Shown: positions 46,786 through 57,490 of the stretch, in pieces | How the letters are laid out: the number at the start of each line of letters is the position of its first letter | How positions within the stretch are numbered: position 1 is the stretch's first letter | DNA from: Lepidodermella squamata | Lineage: Eukaryota; Gastrotricha | Assembly (NCBI GenBank): GCA_047495785.1 | Contig: JBLDXI010000031.1 | Location: 434,001-498,000, forward strand | Length of the DNA: 64,000 nucleotides | Direction: 5' to 3' | Position numbers and translations under genes: made by a program | The notes under the pieces: generated by a model | Seen by the model: the letters and a program-made list of their open reading frames with translations, nothing else | Databases searched by the model: none | Told to the model about the DNA's origin: nothing

Positions 46786-48360
46786 GCGTCACCGAGGGAG
46801 AAAGTTTCTGTCGGTGACGCTATTTTTTTCCTGTCACCGACAGATAAATTAACTATTTTTATGCTGTTTAGTCGTTATTTCGGCATTTTATTGAATATTG
46901 AGTATGCCAGCAAAAAGCGGAGCTGAAAGGACTGCAAAATGGCGTTCTAATCTCAGTCAAAAACAAAAGGCGGACATTCGAGAACATGATCGACTGTACC
47001 ACACCGAAACACGGGCAGCAGAATCGTCTGCTGAGACGGAAAAGCGACGCAAGAAGGACAGGGAGAGTAAAAAAGCTACCTATGATATGAAAAAGGCAGC
47101 TAAAGCCGAAGTTGTCGATACACCAGTGGTGGAAGAGCCTGATGAAAGCCATGAAGAAAACAACGACTCGGCCTATTCGAGTCGGCAGCGATTAGGTCGC
47201 GATTATGCAAAACTCTGGAGAGCACTGCCGACAGATCCTTCGAAGCAGCAAGTTCTGGCCATGAAGCTAGCTAAGGACCAAGGTCTCGGCAAGCAATTAC
47301 CTAAGAGGCAATACAAGGGGCGACCGATTACCGAGCAATTGAAGGTATTAATTCAGGAAATATATGAAGAACATTCACGAGTATCGCCAAATCAACGTGA
47401 CGTCAAGCGCTAGTTACGGATGCGAGAACATTTGCCTCGATTTCTGAAGCTATTGTTGAGAACGTGCAATGCTTCTTTGTCAGCAGCGAAGCAGTGGATC
47501 GTTGCGAGCCAGAAGTCGGTGATGTCTGGGACGGTGAGGAATTAATTCAAAAAGAAGTGAAACAAATTCCCGCCACTCAAAAGCAACATTGCTTTCAAGT
47601 CATTTCACCTTATGTGATTAGCTACACTTCAATTTCGGACTCAAACGACTCTAAAACTCACGAGTTTCACGAAGAATCAAGTTTGCGACGAAGGCGATTC
47701 TCCACGGTCTCGATTGAGAATGATGATGATGAAATGGACGTGAGCTTTTCCAATGCTCTCTCCAGCACAATTGTGGATCGGCCAAAAAGCGCATTCAAAC
47801 GCCCGGCTCCTATTTCGCGAGCTGGTTCAGTGAAAAGACCGGCAACTGCTGCAGCTAAAAGACCGGCAACTGCTGCAGCTAAAAGACCGGCAACTACTGC
47901 ATCTAAAAAACCAGCAACTGCTTCAGCGAAAAGATCAGCAACTGCATCGAAAGTCGACGATTCATTCGACGATTCATCATCTGACGAATCTGACCAAGAA
48001 CCGCTGACCTATCTGAAAAGTAAATGTGCCAGGTGCGACATAAGCTGGTCGGAATGGAAAAAACAATCGAAGGAAGGTCAGGAATGGGGCCTTTGCAGCT
48101 GGTGCTTCGAATGGTTCTGCTTTATCTGCTCTCGAAAGGCCAACTCAAAGTTCATCTGCTCGGAATGTCAGGACTAACAATTATTTTGCTGTCACTGCTT
48201 TTTTCCCCTCCTTATACTCCTATGTATTGATTCTCGAGTTGTTATGTGGTCATTACTAGTAAATATGGCGAAAAAAATCAATTTGAAAATGTCTTTTTAA
48301 AACCTCTATCGGTGACATTTTGCCTCCTCCGTCGGTGACGCAGTTTTTGTACCTCCCTGG
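46786..48360 (+). mobile_element. Decayed DNA transposon with GTCGGTGAC-type ends
   Basis: The left edge (about 46788-46860) has GCGTCACCGA, then CTGTCGGTGACGC, then CTGTCACCGACAG. The right edge (about 48305-48345) has ATCGGTGAC and CGTCGGTGACGC. The outermost words are inverted relative to each other (GCGTCACCGAGGGAG on the left, GCGTCACCGACGGAG on the right in reverse complement). Between them lies one decayed gene with transposon-like features. The exact ends and target duplication are not clear, so the boundaries are approximate. Confidence 0.6.
46898..48177 (+). pseudogene. Truncated transposon protein with zinc-binding tail
   Basis: Frame 46898-47413 encodes a charged N-terminus (SGAERTAKWRSNLSQKQKAD) and a stretch ending ITEQLKVLIQEIYEEHSRVS. 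After a frameshift near 47400-47413 the reading continues to 48177. The second part has six imperfect 8-residue repeats (KRPATAAA and variants, 47836-47955). It ends with a Cys-rich segment (CARC, CSWC, FCFICS, CSEC) typical of a C-terminal zinc-binding domain of a transposase. The catalytic middle appears to be missing. I infer a deletion derivative; the superfamily is uncertain. Confidence 0.6.
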
Positions 48361-48682
48361 CCTAATTTGAAATAAACTCGTCACTTTGTTTATGTTTTTT
48401 TATTCCTTGAACCTGTGCGGAAGTTTTAAAATTCATAAATAATCTTTTAAACCCAAATCTGATTAGGAAATTTAGTTGGAAAAAAATGCGAAAAACAGCA
48501 AAAACATTTTTTCTCCGTCGATGACGGCCCATTTTCGACCCACCCTGCAATGACCTTGAACTCGGTTGAGTCGCGGATAGGCTTAAAACATAGCCCTAAG
48601 TGGCATACACACGTTATTAGAAGCGCTCAAGAAAATACATCGCCGTTGCCTGTGAAAACTGCCTGATGTGTCGAAAAAAAAG
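48361..48682. other. Intergenic
   Basis: No gene. The D3 gene ends on the right. Confidence 0.3.
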
Positions 48683-48904
48683 TTAATCTTCTCTGTCGGT
48701 AACTCGTGTTTTAGGCCATATCGGGCATCGTTTATACTCAGGCGGACAGCCGCAGTCTGCCTGCAGATTTTCGTCCATAATCACTATGGCTTGGGCGCAC
48801 TGATCGCTAGGAGGGCAGTGGCGCATTCGAGCGATTGGCGGATTTTCTATCGGAGAGGCAGATATAGCGGCTACCAGAGAGAAGATCGTCAAAATGCGTC
48901 TCAT
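48683..48904 (-). CDS. Short secreted cysteine peptide (family D3, truncated?)
   Basis: A frame of 73 residues. Signal peptide MRRILTIFSLVAAISA; then CPPSDQC, CGCPPEYKRC. It matches the front half of family D (C-x5-C-x14-C-x-C-x6-C) but lacks the last three cysteines, and ends in a charged tail (TRVTDRED). A TATATA box sits about 35-45 bp upstream of the ATG (near 48945). Either the gene is truncated, or a downstream exon was missed. Confidence 0.6.
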   Translation of the reverse strand: MRRILTIFSLVAAISASPIENPPIARMRHCPPSDQCAQAIVIMDENLQADCGCPPEYKRCPIWPKTRVTDRED

Positions 48905-49793
48905 TTTTAGGAAGAATACGATGCTAGGGAAAGTTTTAGTGCAGTATATATTTTGAAAAGCCTAAATCTGTCTAGACAATGAGCCCTACAATACCCACTA
49001 AATGTATGTCTTGAGTCTTGATTACCGTATTGCCCACTTGATAAAACAACTCTTTGCACCTTTTTGATGGGATATGGGATACCCACTATGTAATCCCCTC
49101 GACACCCCACGAGGAACACACGAGGAACACACGAGGAACACGAGGAACACGAGGAAACATCTTGTTTCAAAGCTTGAGCATGGCTGGGCGCAACTTACAC
49201 GATGGTTCCCATTGTTCCTGGACCATCCAAAACAGTAGTGGGGAGTGGGATAGGATCAGCACGACGCAAACGGACGCAAAGTGCGATGAAAGGTTTTCAA
49301 AAGTTAAGCTGAAAATACTCGAGAGAGAAAAATTGAACAATCTAGTATTCCAAATTTAGTTTTCCAACTGCCATATGGTTTACGAGTGAGAATCCGGTGC
49401 ATGAATCCGGTGAATCCGATTTTTCTGAGAATACGGTGTGGAAGGCTACTTTGGAAGTTAGGATTGCCATTGCATGTGCGAATCCATACAGATACTATGC
49501 CCAACGGAAACTGTGATGTTATGATCGACTTCCAAATCCTATGAAACTTTGTCTTGCAATTACGAGAATAACCGACTCGATATATTTTTTCAAACCTCGA
49601 ATGAGTTAGGTTGAGAACCACAGATAACTTAGTTTCTGTGGCAGAAATTTTTCCACTTTTGACGGGGAAAACAGAAGATGGAAAATCGATTGCTTATTTA
49701 TGTCTTTTACAGTAATAGTAAATTCAGTTATCGTTTTTATATTAAGCTTTATTTTCAAGTGGGTCGTCAAGTGCTTGAATAATCTTGAATAAT
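48905..49793. other. Intergenic with short tandem repeat
   Basis: No supported gene. It contains the cgaggaacac repeat at 49108-49160. Confidence 0.35.
49108..49160. repeat. Short tandem repeat (cgaggaacac)n
   Basis: About five units of acacgaggaac, the first three with 12-bp and the last with 10-bp spacing. It is a simple local slippage repeat. Confidence 0.85.
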
Positions 49794-50093
49794 TTATATC
49801 AGATAACCAGGAACTCCGGTCGCGCCGAAACGAGGCTGTGCATTCTCCACACCTTCGCCCACATAGCAACCGCAATCAGGCAAGCTCGCCGCCATGTAGT
49901 AATTGCAAAATGCCTCTTTAAGTGGGCACTTGATGTGACCGGCAGGGCATTCGCATTCGTAATCAGCGTCGTAGCTCTCAACCCTAACCATTCCTTGTTT
50001 GCACTGAGGACCACAGTGAATGTCGAAGGCCTGCATCTCAGCTGAGGTAGCTGCAACCGAAATCATCAAGCAAATAGCTATATAGCCGTTCAT
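49794..50093 (-). CDS. Secreted eight-cysteine protein (family D4)
   Basis: A single exon of 99 residues. Signal peptide MNGYIAICLMISVAATSA. Cys spacing is C-x3-C-x15-C-x-C-x6-C-x6-C-x10-C-x-C (CGPQC, CECP, FCNYYMA, CGC), then a 20-residue tail without cysteines (AQPRFGATGVPGYLI). The C-terminal half aligns with D1 and D5 (NYYMAASLPDCGC against KYYLARSQEKCEC). Function unknown. Confidence 0.75.
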   Translation of the reverse strand: MNGYIAICLMISVAATSAEMQAFDIHCGPQCKQGMVRVESYDADYECECPAGHIKCPLKEAFCNYYMAASLPDCGCYVGEGVENAQPRFGATGVPGYLI

Positions 50094-50964
50094 TGTTGAG
50101 ATGATGAGTTTACGTAAATATGAAACGTAGGGGAAAAGAGTGTTCGATGTTCGATACCAATAGTAATGGGCTTTTAAAGGAATAAGGCTTCTACTAATGC
50201 CCAGCTACGCGGCTTACTTTGCAGACATTGTAATGATGTAGCACGATTAATTGGTCCAATCAAAAATCCCAGGTTTCACCTAAATTTGAGTAACGCCTAG
50301 ACCATTTTCAGTTGAAGTAACGTAAAAATACCGCCAGCTAAGCTTGCTTCGCTCGCTATTGGTTCTATTCATTGATACATGGCCTGCCAATCGAAAAATT
50401 TACTGAAGCTAAGAGCGCATAAACAAGCGAGCGTGTGTAGCATGCGAGCCCAAAATCTCACTATTCCCATCTCAGCGAATGGTCCACAAAACACACCCCA
50501 GGGCCTTCGGAAACCTCTCGAACTGCCGACAAATACTTTTTCCACCGCACTGTCCACTCCACGCGTGAATTCGCGCATGCACTACATAAATTTGGTCTAT
50601 TTAGAGAGCTAAGAACAGTAAACCAAAATCTCGTGAGTTTGATATGTTGGAACCGTTATGACGAAACGAAACGAAAAGGCGAATAGTCCCTTCCAACAAA
50701 GCAAAAAGCATGGTAAATTTCGATATTTGACTGATTTGGACATTTCCTTGCAGCCTCGCAATTTGTTTCCAGCCAACGATTTTATTGTTTGGAGGAGAAT
50801 GGGTGAAAGAGAATTTTCAGAGCAGTCCAGTTTATTTTATTCAAAATTTGATTTCTATATTAAACTGAATCGGGAAACGTTTTTAGAAAACAATGGAACT
50901 GTCATCTCTTGGGTAATAGCATTCTAAGCTCGACTAGTATTCTGAATAAACCTTTGAAACCAGA
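50094..50964. other. Intergenic
   Basis: No supported gene. The left part is presumably the promoter of D4. Confidence 0.35.
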
Positions 50965-51210
50965 TTATTCGTTAGCGACGTCGTAGCATTCGCACCTCTC
51001 CAATTGCCGTGCCATGAAATACTTACAGTTATTTGGGCACAGCACGAATTGCTTGTCCGGGCAGGCGCAATCTTTATTGTCATCCGGCATCAGGTTGGCA
51101 CATTCAGCCGGGCAGTGCTTGAAATCGATAATCGCAACTGCTGGTTGCAGAACTGCCAGTAGGACAATAGCGACCATCGCATAAGAAAGAATAACTAATT
51201 TATTGGCCAT
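50965..51210 (-). CDS. Small secreted eight-cysteine peptide (family D5)
   Basis: A single exon of 81 residues. Signal peptide about MANKLVILSYAMVAIVLLAVLQPAVA. The mature peptide has C-x3-C-x10-C-x-C-x7-C-x3-C-x10-C-x-C, identical in spacing to D1 (CPAEC, MPDD, CACP, CKYFMA, CEC). D1 and D5 are about 6 kb apart, with D2-D4 between them. An AATAAA is present on the coding strand just after the stop (tttatt at about 50949). Function unknown. Confidence 0.82.
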   Translation of the reverse strand: MANKLVILSYAMVAIVLLAVLQPAVAIIDFKHCPAECANLMPDDNKDCACPDKQFVLCPNNCKYFMARQLERCECYDVANE

Positions 51211-51493
51211 TTTTGTGCGTGTTACAAGAATTTTATTATGATCTGTATCTAGCAGTGGTGTTCCTTTAAATTCAACCCGTAATTAGCGGCCTTAAATAGC
51301 ATCATTTAATTGTCTCAAAGTAAGCCTGCAATCTCAGTGTCTAGACTTTCGTCTGGTAGTTTCACTCTTTTGGGTAATACCCTAGCTTAAATTGTACTAC
51401 TGATCACGGGAAATCGTAAATCTGATGCAATTTTCAAACCAACTCAAATGTTCGAGTTAATCCGCTTCTTACGCTAACCATTTTACTCGTTAT

Positions 51494-51561
51494 TTAACTG
51501 GTTAGGGTTAGGATAAGGTTAGGATTAGATTAGGGTTAGGTTTGGTTTAGGTTAGGGTTGA
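51494..51561. repeat. Degenerate TTAGGG-like repeat
   Basis: About ten units of ggttagg, gttaggg, ggataag, ggattaga and ggtttagg variants run in one direction. They resemble a telomeric TTAGGG array with substitutions and length changes. The tract is short and internal to gene-bearing sequence. Confidence 0.75.
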
Positions 51562-51658
51562 AGGCTGGGTCTTAAAACTTGGGATTTGTAAATGAGTGGA
51601 ATAATTCGGTGCGGAATTCATTGTTGTTTGATACTTCAACAATTCAGGAATGATTAAT

Positions 51659-54258
51659 CTATATCCCAATCCGCTTAAGCTTAACTTTCCTCGCTTGACG
51701 GAGCTTGAAAAGCAGCCCAAGGTTAAGTGTCACACTAGCCAGATTCATTGCTGACAGAGCGTAGCGTTGCTTAGTCTGTTCTGTGAAGATAACAGCCGCG
51801 ATCACCGCAACAGCAGCCAGCAGCACGATTGTCCCATAAAAGCATATAACTACCGCTTTCAGGTCGGTCATTTGCCCCATAGTTAACTGAAAAAAGATGA
51901 AATCATCCAAAAAAATCGCAACAATATCTTGAAACATCTCAAACGATATTTACTTACTGATCTAACTTTGTAAGCAGCAAGCGACCCTCGAAGCATTAGA
52001 ATCATGATAATCGCACAAATACCGCCTATGGTAGCTTTGCTAAGATCTGAATCCCCGGTGGAGCATTCGAAAACAACCTCCTGATAAGCGAGCGAATCGT
52101 CGAGGCTTGAAAGTTGAGGCGTTTTGAAAGTCGCAGTCAAGATATGCGGCTCGAGGGAAAAGCAAATCAGCAATAAAACGATCAAAAATACGGAAACACT
52201 TGCAATAGCCATCGTAACAATATTGTACCTTCGAGCAAATTTAGCGTAAGGGCTCAGTTTCTTCACAGTGGAAGCTAACTTTGCGGCAGCTGTTCCGCAG
52301 CTGTATCCTAAATTGAATGCGTTTATCAATCGGATCACATTTCTCTCTTTCCGGCTTATCACGCTTAGCACCTTGGCGAGCTCTATTTTACCGACCATAG
52401 CTGAGACCAGGAAGAATATTCCAAGGAACAGCAGACCGTAAGAGGCCATGCAGAATTTGGCAAGGCCTTCTTGATACCAAGGTAACTGGACCAAATTAGA
52501 ACTCAGAAGTAGTAAATCTCCAAGCAAAATGAACGCATTGAGTTTTGGTAAGGAATTCCTGATCTGTGCAGATTTTCGACATTTCATCTGGTTAAAAGCG
52601 GCTGAAATCACTGCGAACGCCCCGAGGCATGACAGGATTGTTATTGCAATATAGGCCTCATTTGAAATTAAGGGGAGAACGATTGCAGCAATCCTAACCG
52701 AATCTGGAGGGGCATTACCACAATGAGTTTCCCATTTCAATTTACCAGGTATCAACTCGAGTTGTTTAGCTTTTGTGTCAAAAGTCGCGATAGGAATCGC
52801 AAGTGGGCTCGAGCTGTTAGGTAGTAACTGAAGCTTAAAGAATCCGAATATCACATTCCCACCCGAGTTGAGGGTAGTATTTCGCTCGAAGGCGATCTCC
52901 CCCGTTTTTGTTGTAACCCGAGTCGCGAAAAGCGCTTCCTTCATTTTTTCAATGACATAACTTCCGTTTGACGCGAAATTCTGCCCAGAAGTCACCCAGT
53001 CGATAAGTGACAAATTGTCCTGTCGCAGGTACGTCTGAGTTGCATTTAATAAATGGGCAGCTAAAAGCACGCTGTCATACGTGTACTGGCGGATAGCCCA
53101 GCTCATTTTTGTCTGAGGATCGTCTATACCAGATATCAGCATAGAATCAAAGTCCGAGCCAGAATTGCCTGAAGAATCGACGAGATTTCCCTGACCCAGG
53201 GTCATTGTGTTAGTATAGCCGTGTTGAATAACGGATTCTACGACATCCCGTAACATAGCCTCTGAGCACCATTCGAATCGAAAAGGATCAGTTGGCTGGA
53301 AAGGGGTCAGCATAGACACGGTAATAACGTAGCTAGGCTCAAATAACTTGTAACGATGAAGCCAGCATGCAATGCGAACTGGCGATGCAGTTGCTAAACT
53401 AATAATTCTCGCGTCATTTCGCTTCAATTCCTCCACTACAACGCGTATGCTTTCAGAATCTGGTAGGATACCATTGAGTAATGGAATTTTGTACTGAATG
53501 GATGAGGTTGCGTTAAATTTTTGTTCCAGCAACTTTTGCGCGTAAATATCGCTAGCGTATAGAGAATCTTTCATATCTGAGACGAAATGCAACTTCTTCC
53601 AACCCATAGCCATCAGGAAAGAAATCTCGGCATCCACAGAAATCGTCAACGGTGGTGATACGATAAATAAATTCTTGTAAAGATTCCTCTGCATGAAAAT
53701 ATCACTCCGAGTGGTCCAGTGAGCTATCTGAAAACAAAAATTCGGACTTTTATATAAGATTCGGCAGTTTGGCTTACACTCATGAAGTTGTAATGCTGCA
53801 GAGTTTTTCCCAAGGTGAATTGAACCGAACAAGTTGGGTACAGAATAAGAGGAAATCGATCTGGAACTTGGTCATTCATCATCTCAGCGAAAAACCTCAT
53901 GGTCGCCAAAGGTTCACTGCACTTAAAAAGGTTCAAGTTATAGGTGATGTCATTTTTAGGACGATTCACTTACAAAATCCTCGATTGGATCAATGGCAAG
54001 TTCGATCCCCGGTAGAAGATTAGGCTGTCGCTTTATGCTGTCGAGCGCATATCGAATTCCCTCAGAGCAAATGGGGCCTTGTTGATAACTGGTCCCGGCA
54101 TAATGGCACGAAAGCAAGAGGCTGATTGTAGCCCTCGACGAGTCGTTAGCGTTGTAAGTTGAGGATCGAATTCTCGACGGTATCGAGCTGTTCCAGAGCA
54201 ATTTAGCCTCAATAGACAACGCTGCAAGTAGGACGATAAGATTTTTCATAAGATTCAT
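51659..54258 (-). CDS. Divergent GABA-B-like class C GPCR
   Basis: Exons on the minus strand: 53974-54258, 53778-53921, 51958-53727, 51659-51886, 808 residues. Intron positions are the same as in the receptor at 31800. The signal peptide is MKNLIVLLAALSIEA, from the second Met. The head keeps GPICSEGIRYALDSIKR, LKRNDARIISLATASPVRIA, CWLHRYKLFEPSYVI and TYDSVLLAAHLLNAT but lacks the CPGNSH motif of the others. The helices start near EAYIAITILSCLGAFAVI and end near YALSAMNLASVTLNLGLLF, with a very short basic tail. It is the only receptor here on the minus strand and the most diverged of the intron-bearing ones. Confidence 0.87.
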
Positions 54259-54382
54259 TCTCTTGGATCGCGAACGAGGTCTCAGAGTTGTTCAAGAAAA
54301 ACTATGCACAATGCGATGAACTTCGTTTCCATGACACGGAGAAAGCGAACCTTTAAAAGCTTCCGTCTTTTCGATGTTGTTC
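54259..54382. promoter_or_regulatory. Upstream flank with a block repeated across the transposon
   Basis: The block at 54331-54378 (catgacacggagaaagcga, then aaaag-ttccgt-ttt) recurs in the same orientation at about 59037-59085, on the other side of the piggyBac element. It lies within 100 bp of the minus-strand receptor start. Confidence 0.4.
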
Positions 54383-54500
54383 TTAACACTTTAACTGCCC
54401 AAATTACGGCAAAATTACCGTTGCGGTCGTAACTTAGTAACGGTATTTCGTATCGGCATAAGTTTCGTTATTTTCAACCGGAATTTTGTGTCGTTAAAAA

Positions 54501-55874
54501 TTACCGGTACTTTCTACATACAATACCGTTATTTTTATTCGAAATCCACAAGAAAATGTCAAGAGCAAGAAAAATTAGCCTGGCTGAGCATTTGGGCCGA
54601 GTTAGCCTTTCGATGATCTGCTTTCTCACATCTCTGATGGAAATATCCATTGTACCTGGCATTTTTCGCAATAGACACCACGTGTTGACCACAGCGCTGT
54701 TCAGCAGCAGTTCTACGGCAACTTTGAATTCCCACCGTCGCGACTTCCGCAATGCCGAGTGGTAAGAAGCCATCTGGTCTCGTTTATCGATGCCGCATTT
54801 GCAGAGATTGTAGTCAATCAACGCTTTTGGAAGTAATCTGGGATGCCCTGTATTCTTCGAATGGTCCAAGGATTTTTTATTTTGGTGGAAGTTTGAGAGA
54901 AACATGACTTCCCGTCGATCAAAGAACCGAAAAATCAAAGTTCCGAGATCATCAGTCGCAGCAGCCAGATCGCCGCGTTCGATGCGTCGATGATGTGTAA
55001 GAGTTCCTGAGGGTTGCCGTTTCTGTTTTTACGCAAGGTCCCAACAAGATGTGTGCTTCGTTTCCATAGCTTTCGGGAAAGCAAATAGGACGTAAAATAG
55101 TTGTCAGTGAATAAGATATGACCCCGGTCGAGGTGGTGACGCATAAGGCGCATGCAAAGCCTGGCTGTTACATTTCGCTTATTCGATTTTCCAGTGTATA
55201 TTTCGAAACGATAACAGTAGCCCGTTGGATCGCAAAGCCTGTAAATTTTGATTCCATACTTGTGGCGCTTTGACTTGTTGAATTGCCGAAAAACAACTTT
55301 TCCTCGATAATTCATTAGAGATTCATCAATTACCAAGCAACGCGGGGCAGATCGTAGCATAAGAAATCTCCGATTCAATCGATTAATCAAATCTTGAATT
55401 GAAGCTAGGCGATTTACGCCCGCGTTCATCAACGCCCTCCTGGGTTCAGAAAATCGGACAGTTGACTGTAGAAGTTGAAATCGATTTCTCGACATGAATC
55501 GAGGGCGACGACGCCGAGTAGACCAGTAGTCTTCGATTGTCGAACCATGTTCGAAACCCATATCCATGATGATACCGAAAAATCCAGCAATTTCATGAGC
55601 GCTAGTTGGTCGCCACCGAGCCCTTCCTATTCCCAGATGATCATGATTTTAATAAATTTAAAGAATAGAGAGATGGCTTACTCGAAGTGGGTCTCATGAA
55701 TATGAAACGATTTGCGGATGCATGAGCATTCGTCCACGACGCAATATCCCGAAACAGTCTATTAGCGTCGACCATTTTCAAGAAGAGCTGGAAAGGGTTG
55801 TGTATTACAGGAGATTGGAAGGGAAATCGCCGTGGCCGAAATGACTGGCCTATATTACGCCAAACCGGAGCCAT
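54501..55874 (-). pseudogene. piggyBac transposase, frameshifted
   Basis: Exon 55683-55874 (MAPVWRNIGQSF ...), a 55-bp intron (55628-55682), then a frame from 55627 (RARWRPTSAHEIAGFFGIIM). That frame contains the first catalytic Asp (CLVIDESLMNYRGK) and the second (ILFTDNYFTSYLL). It breaks near 55000. The continuing frame carries RIERGDLAAATDD, the third Asp (FFDRREVMFLSN) and the C-terminal piece CGIDKRDQMASYHSALRK, to the stop at 54501. All three DDD residues survive, but a single frameshift separates the second from the third. The usual long acidic N-terminus and the C-terminal Cys-rich domain are short or absent. Confidence 0.88.
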
Positions 55875-55916
55875 TAGAAAGATAACAAACAAAAAGATCT
55901 GCCCAATTTAAAACTT

Positions 55917-56794
55917 CACAGTAAAAAAAAACTCGGTGCTTACCGTGCCAAATAAGCTACCCAGTAATAACCAGTTTACATGTTAATCAAAAAGGGAAAA
56001 AACCTTGTGCACATACAGTCATTACCGGGTTTTGGAGTTTTACCGGGTTCCATCGAACACGGTTAAAACCGGGTTGGAACTAACCGAGCTTCGAAAAACA
56101 CGGTAATAACCCGTTCAGCGTTCGGATAGGTATTTACCGATATAGCTGTGAGCTCGGTATTTACCGAGTATCGACACCTCGATTATTAAAAATCATCGAT
56201 AATAAATGAAAAATTGATTTTTCTAATCGATATTGGCATCTGTAACCCGGATTACGCCTAATATCGATTAGAAACAATATTTGAAAGAATATTAAACAAA
56301 TTAAATGATAAGTTAACTTACGTCACCAGCGAGGCTCGAACTTGGGACCTTGGCATCATACAGCGCGCGCGTTACCACTAGACCACGGCTCCTACTTCTA
56401 CACATGACCTTAATAACGACTCTTAAGTTTTTCATGAATTTTTCCAATTTTTTCAAATTAGCGCTTGCGAACTGTATGCCAGCTGTATGAAGTTGCCCAC
56501 TGCATACCCTACCTAATTTTCGAGGGGGAGTGCAATTCATCATGCGATCCAATAGGAATGGGGACTTAGAAATATTTTCTGTAAAAATGCGGCAAAGTCG
56601 GTACAAAGTCGGTACAAACCAGGTTCATAACCGATATTTTGTAGATGCATGGTTCTTACTGGGTTGCACTAGGTCGGTTACTGCGAAAAGTAGCAAAAAC
56701 TCGGTTGTCATCTGGTATTTACCGGGTTCCGTAAACGCTGCACGGTAAATTCCGTTTTTCCAACTGGGTGAAAACCGAGTTATTTTTTACTGTG
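55917..56794. mobile_element. Nested element with CACAGTAAAAAA ends
   Basis: Inverted ends CACAGTAAAAAAAAACTCGG (left, 55917) and CACAGTAAAAAATAACTCGG (right, reverse complement, ending at 56794). The interior is dense in accgggtt and cggtaat words facing both ways, which gives a foldback character. It lies just beyond the transposase start, inside the piggyBac element. No clear target duplication is visible and the superfamily is unknown. It contains the tRNA-like sequence at 56322. Confidence 0.7.
56322..56394 (-). tRNA. tRNA-like sequence (probably a SINE head or pseudo-tRNA)
   Basis: The minus strand reads ggagccgTGGTCTAGTGGTAacg ... ccaAGTTCGAGCCtc. It has an A box (TGGTCTAGTGG) and B box (GTTCGAGCC) at normal spacing. 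Acceptor and T stems pair poorly and there is no clear anticodon arm. It is more likely a tRNA-derived repeat than a working tRNA. Confidence 0.4.
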
Positions 56795-56944
56795 TTATAT
56801 GAATGGGACTTGAGAGTAGAATTGATATCAATTAGAGATGAGAAAAACTCAGCGCTCCAATAAATTGAGGCTGCGTTTCAGTAAATGAGCATAAGAAACC
56901 ATTTCTTCGGAAATTTATTGCTTGAATAAGATTTATTTTTTGAA

Positions 56945-57458
56945 ATGAAACTTCACAAAGACAAAAGTGTGTCTTTGGATCACTATCACCCCGATCCAAC
57001 GAAGTTTGCTAAAATAGGCTTCGCCAACTGGACCTTGCATACACGCTCTTATTACCCCGCAGCTACGTTCAAAAACAGCAAAGATATTCCCGACCAATTT
57101 TATCGATCTAATTTCCATCACTTTGAGAAAAGAAAATTGATTGTTGTCTACGGATTCCTCGACAAGACCATCTTTGCCGCTACTAGATTGGTTCGCCTAA
57201 CGGAGGAAAGACCATCGATCTTGAAAGATGACGGTTCTCACAACGAAGATTTCCGGCGTTGCTGCGCAGCGATGGAGTCCGAAAACCGCGGCCAAAGCGG
57301 CGACGAGTCCAACAAGGTAAGCTATCTTGATCTGCAACCATAGCCCATGGCTAATTTATTTCCATTTATCGTAGTCAGTTTCAGCAGAGGACATTTACGG
57401 GAAGACAATACCAGCCGGGGAAATGGAAAGCGTGTCCGAGGCCGATGAGGACGAGACT

Positions 57459-57490
<32 letters not shown>

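Noticed and set aside
49108-49160. Possible CRISPR-like array
   Set aside because: The units are contiguous 10-12 bp slippage repeats without spacers, in an animal genome.
56322-56394. Functional tRNA gene
   Set aside because: A and B boxes are present but acceptor and T stems do not pair well and no clear anticodon arm forms; kept only as tRNA-like.
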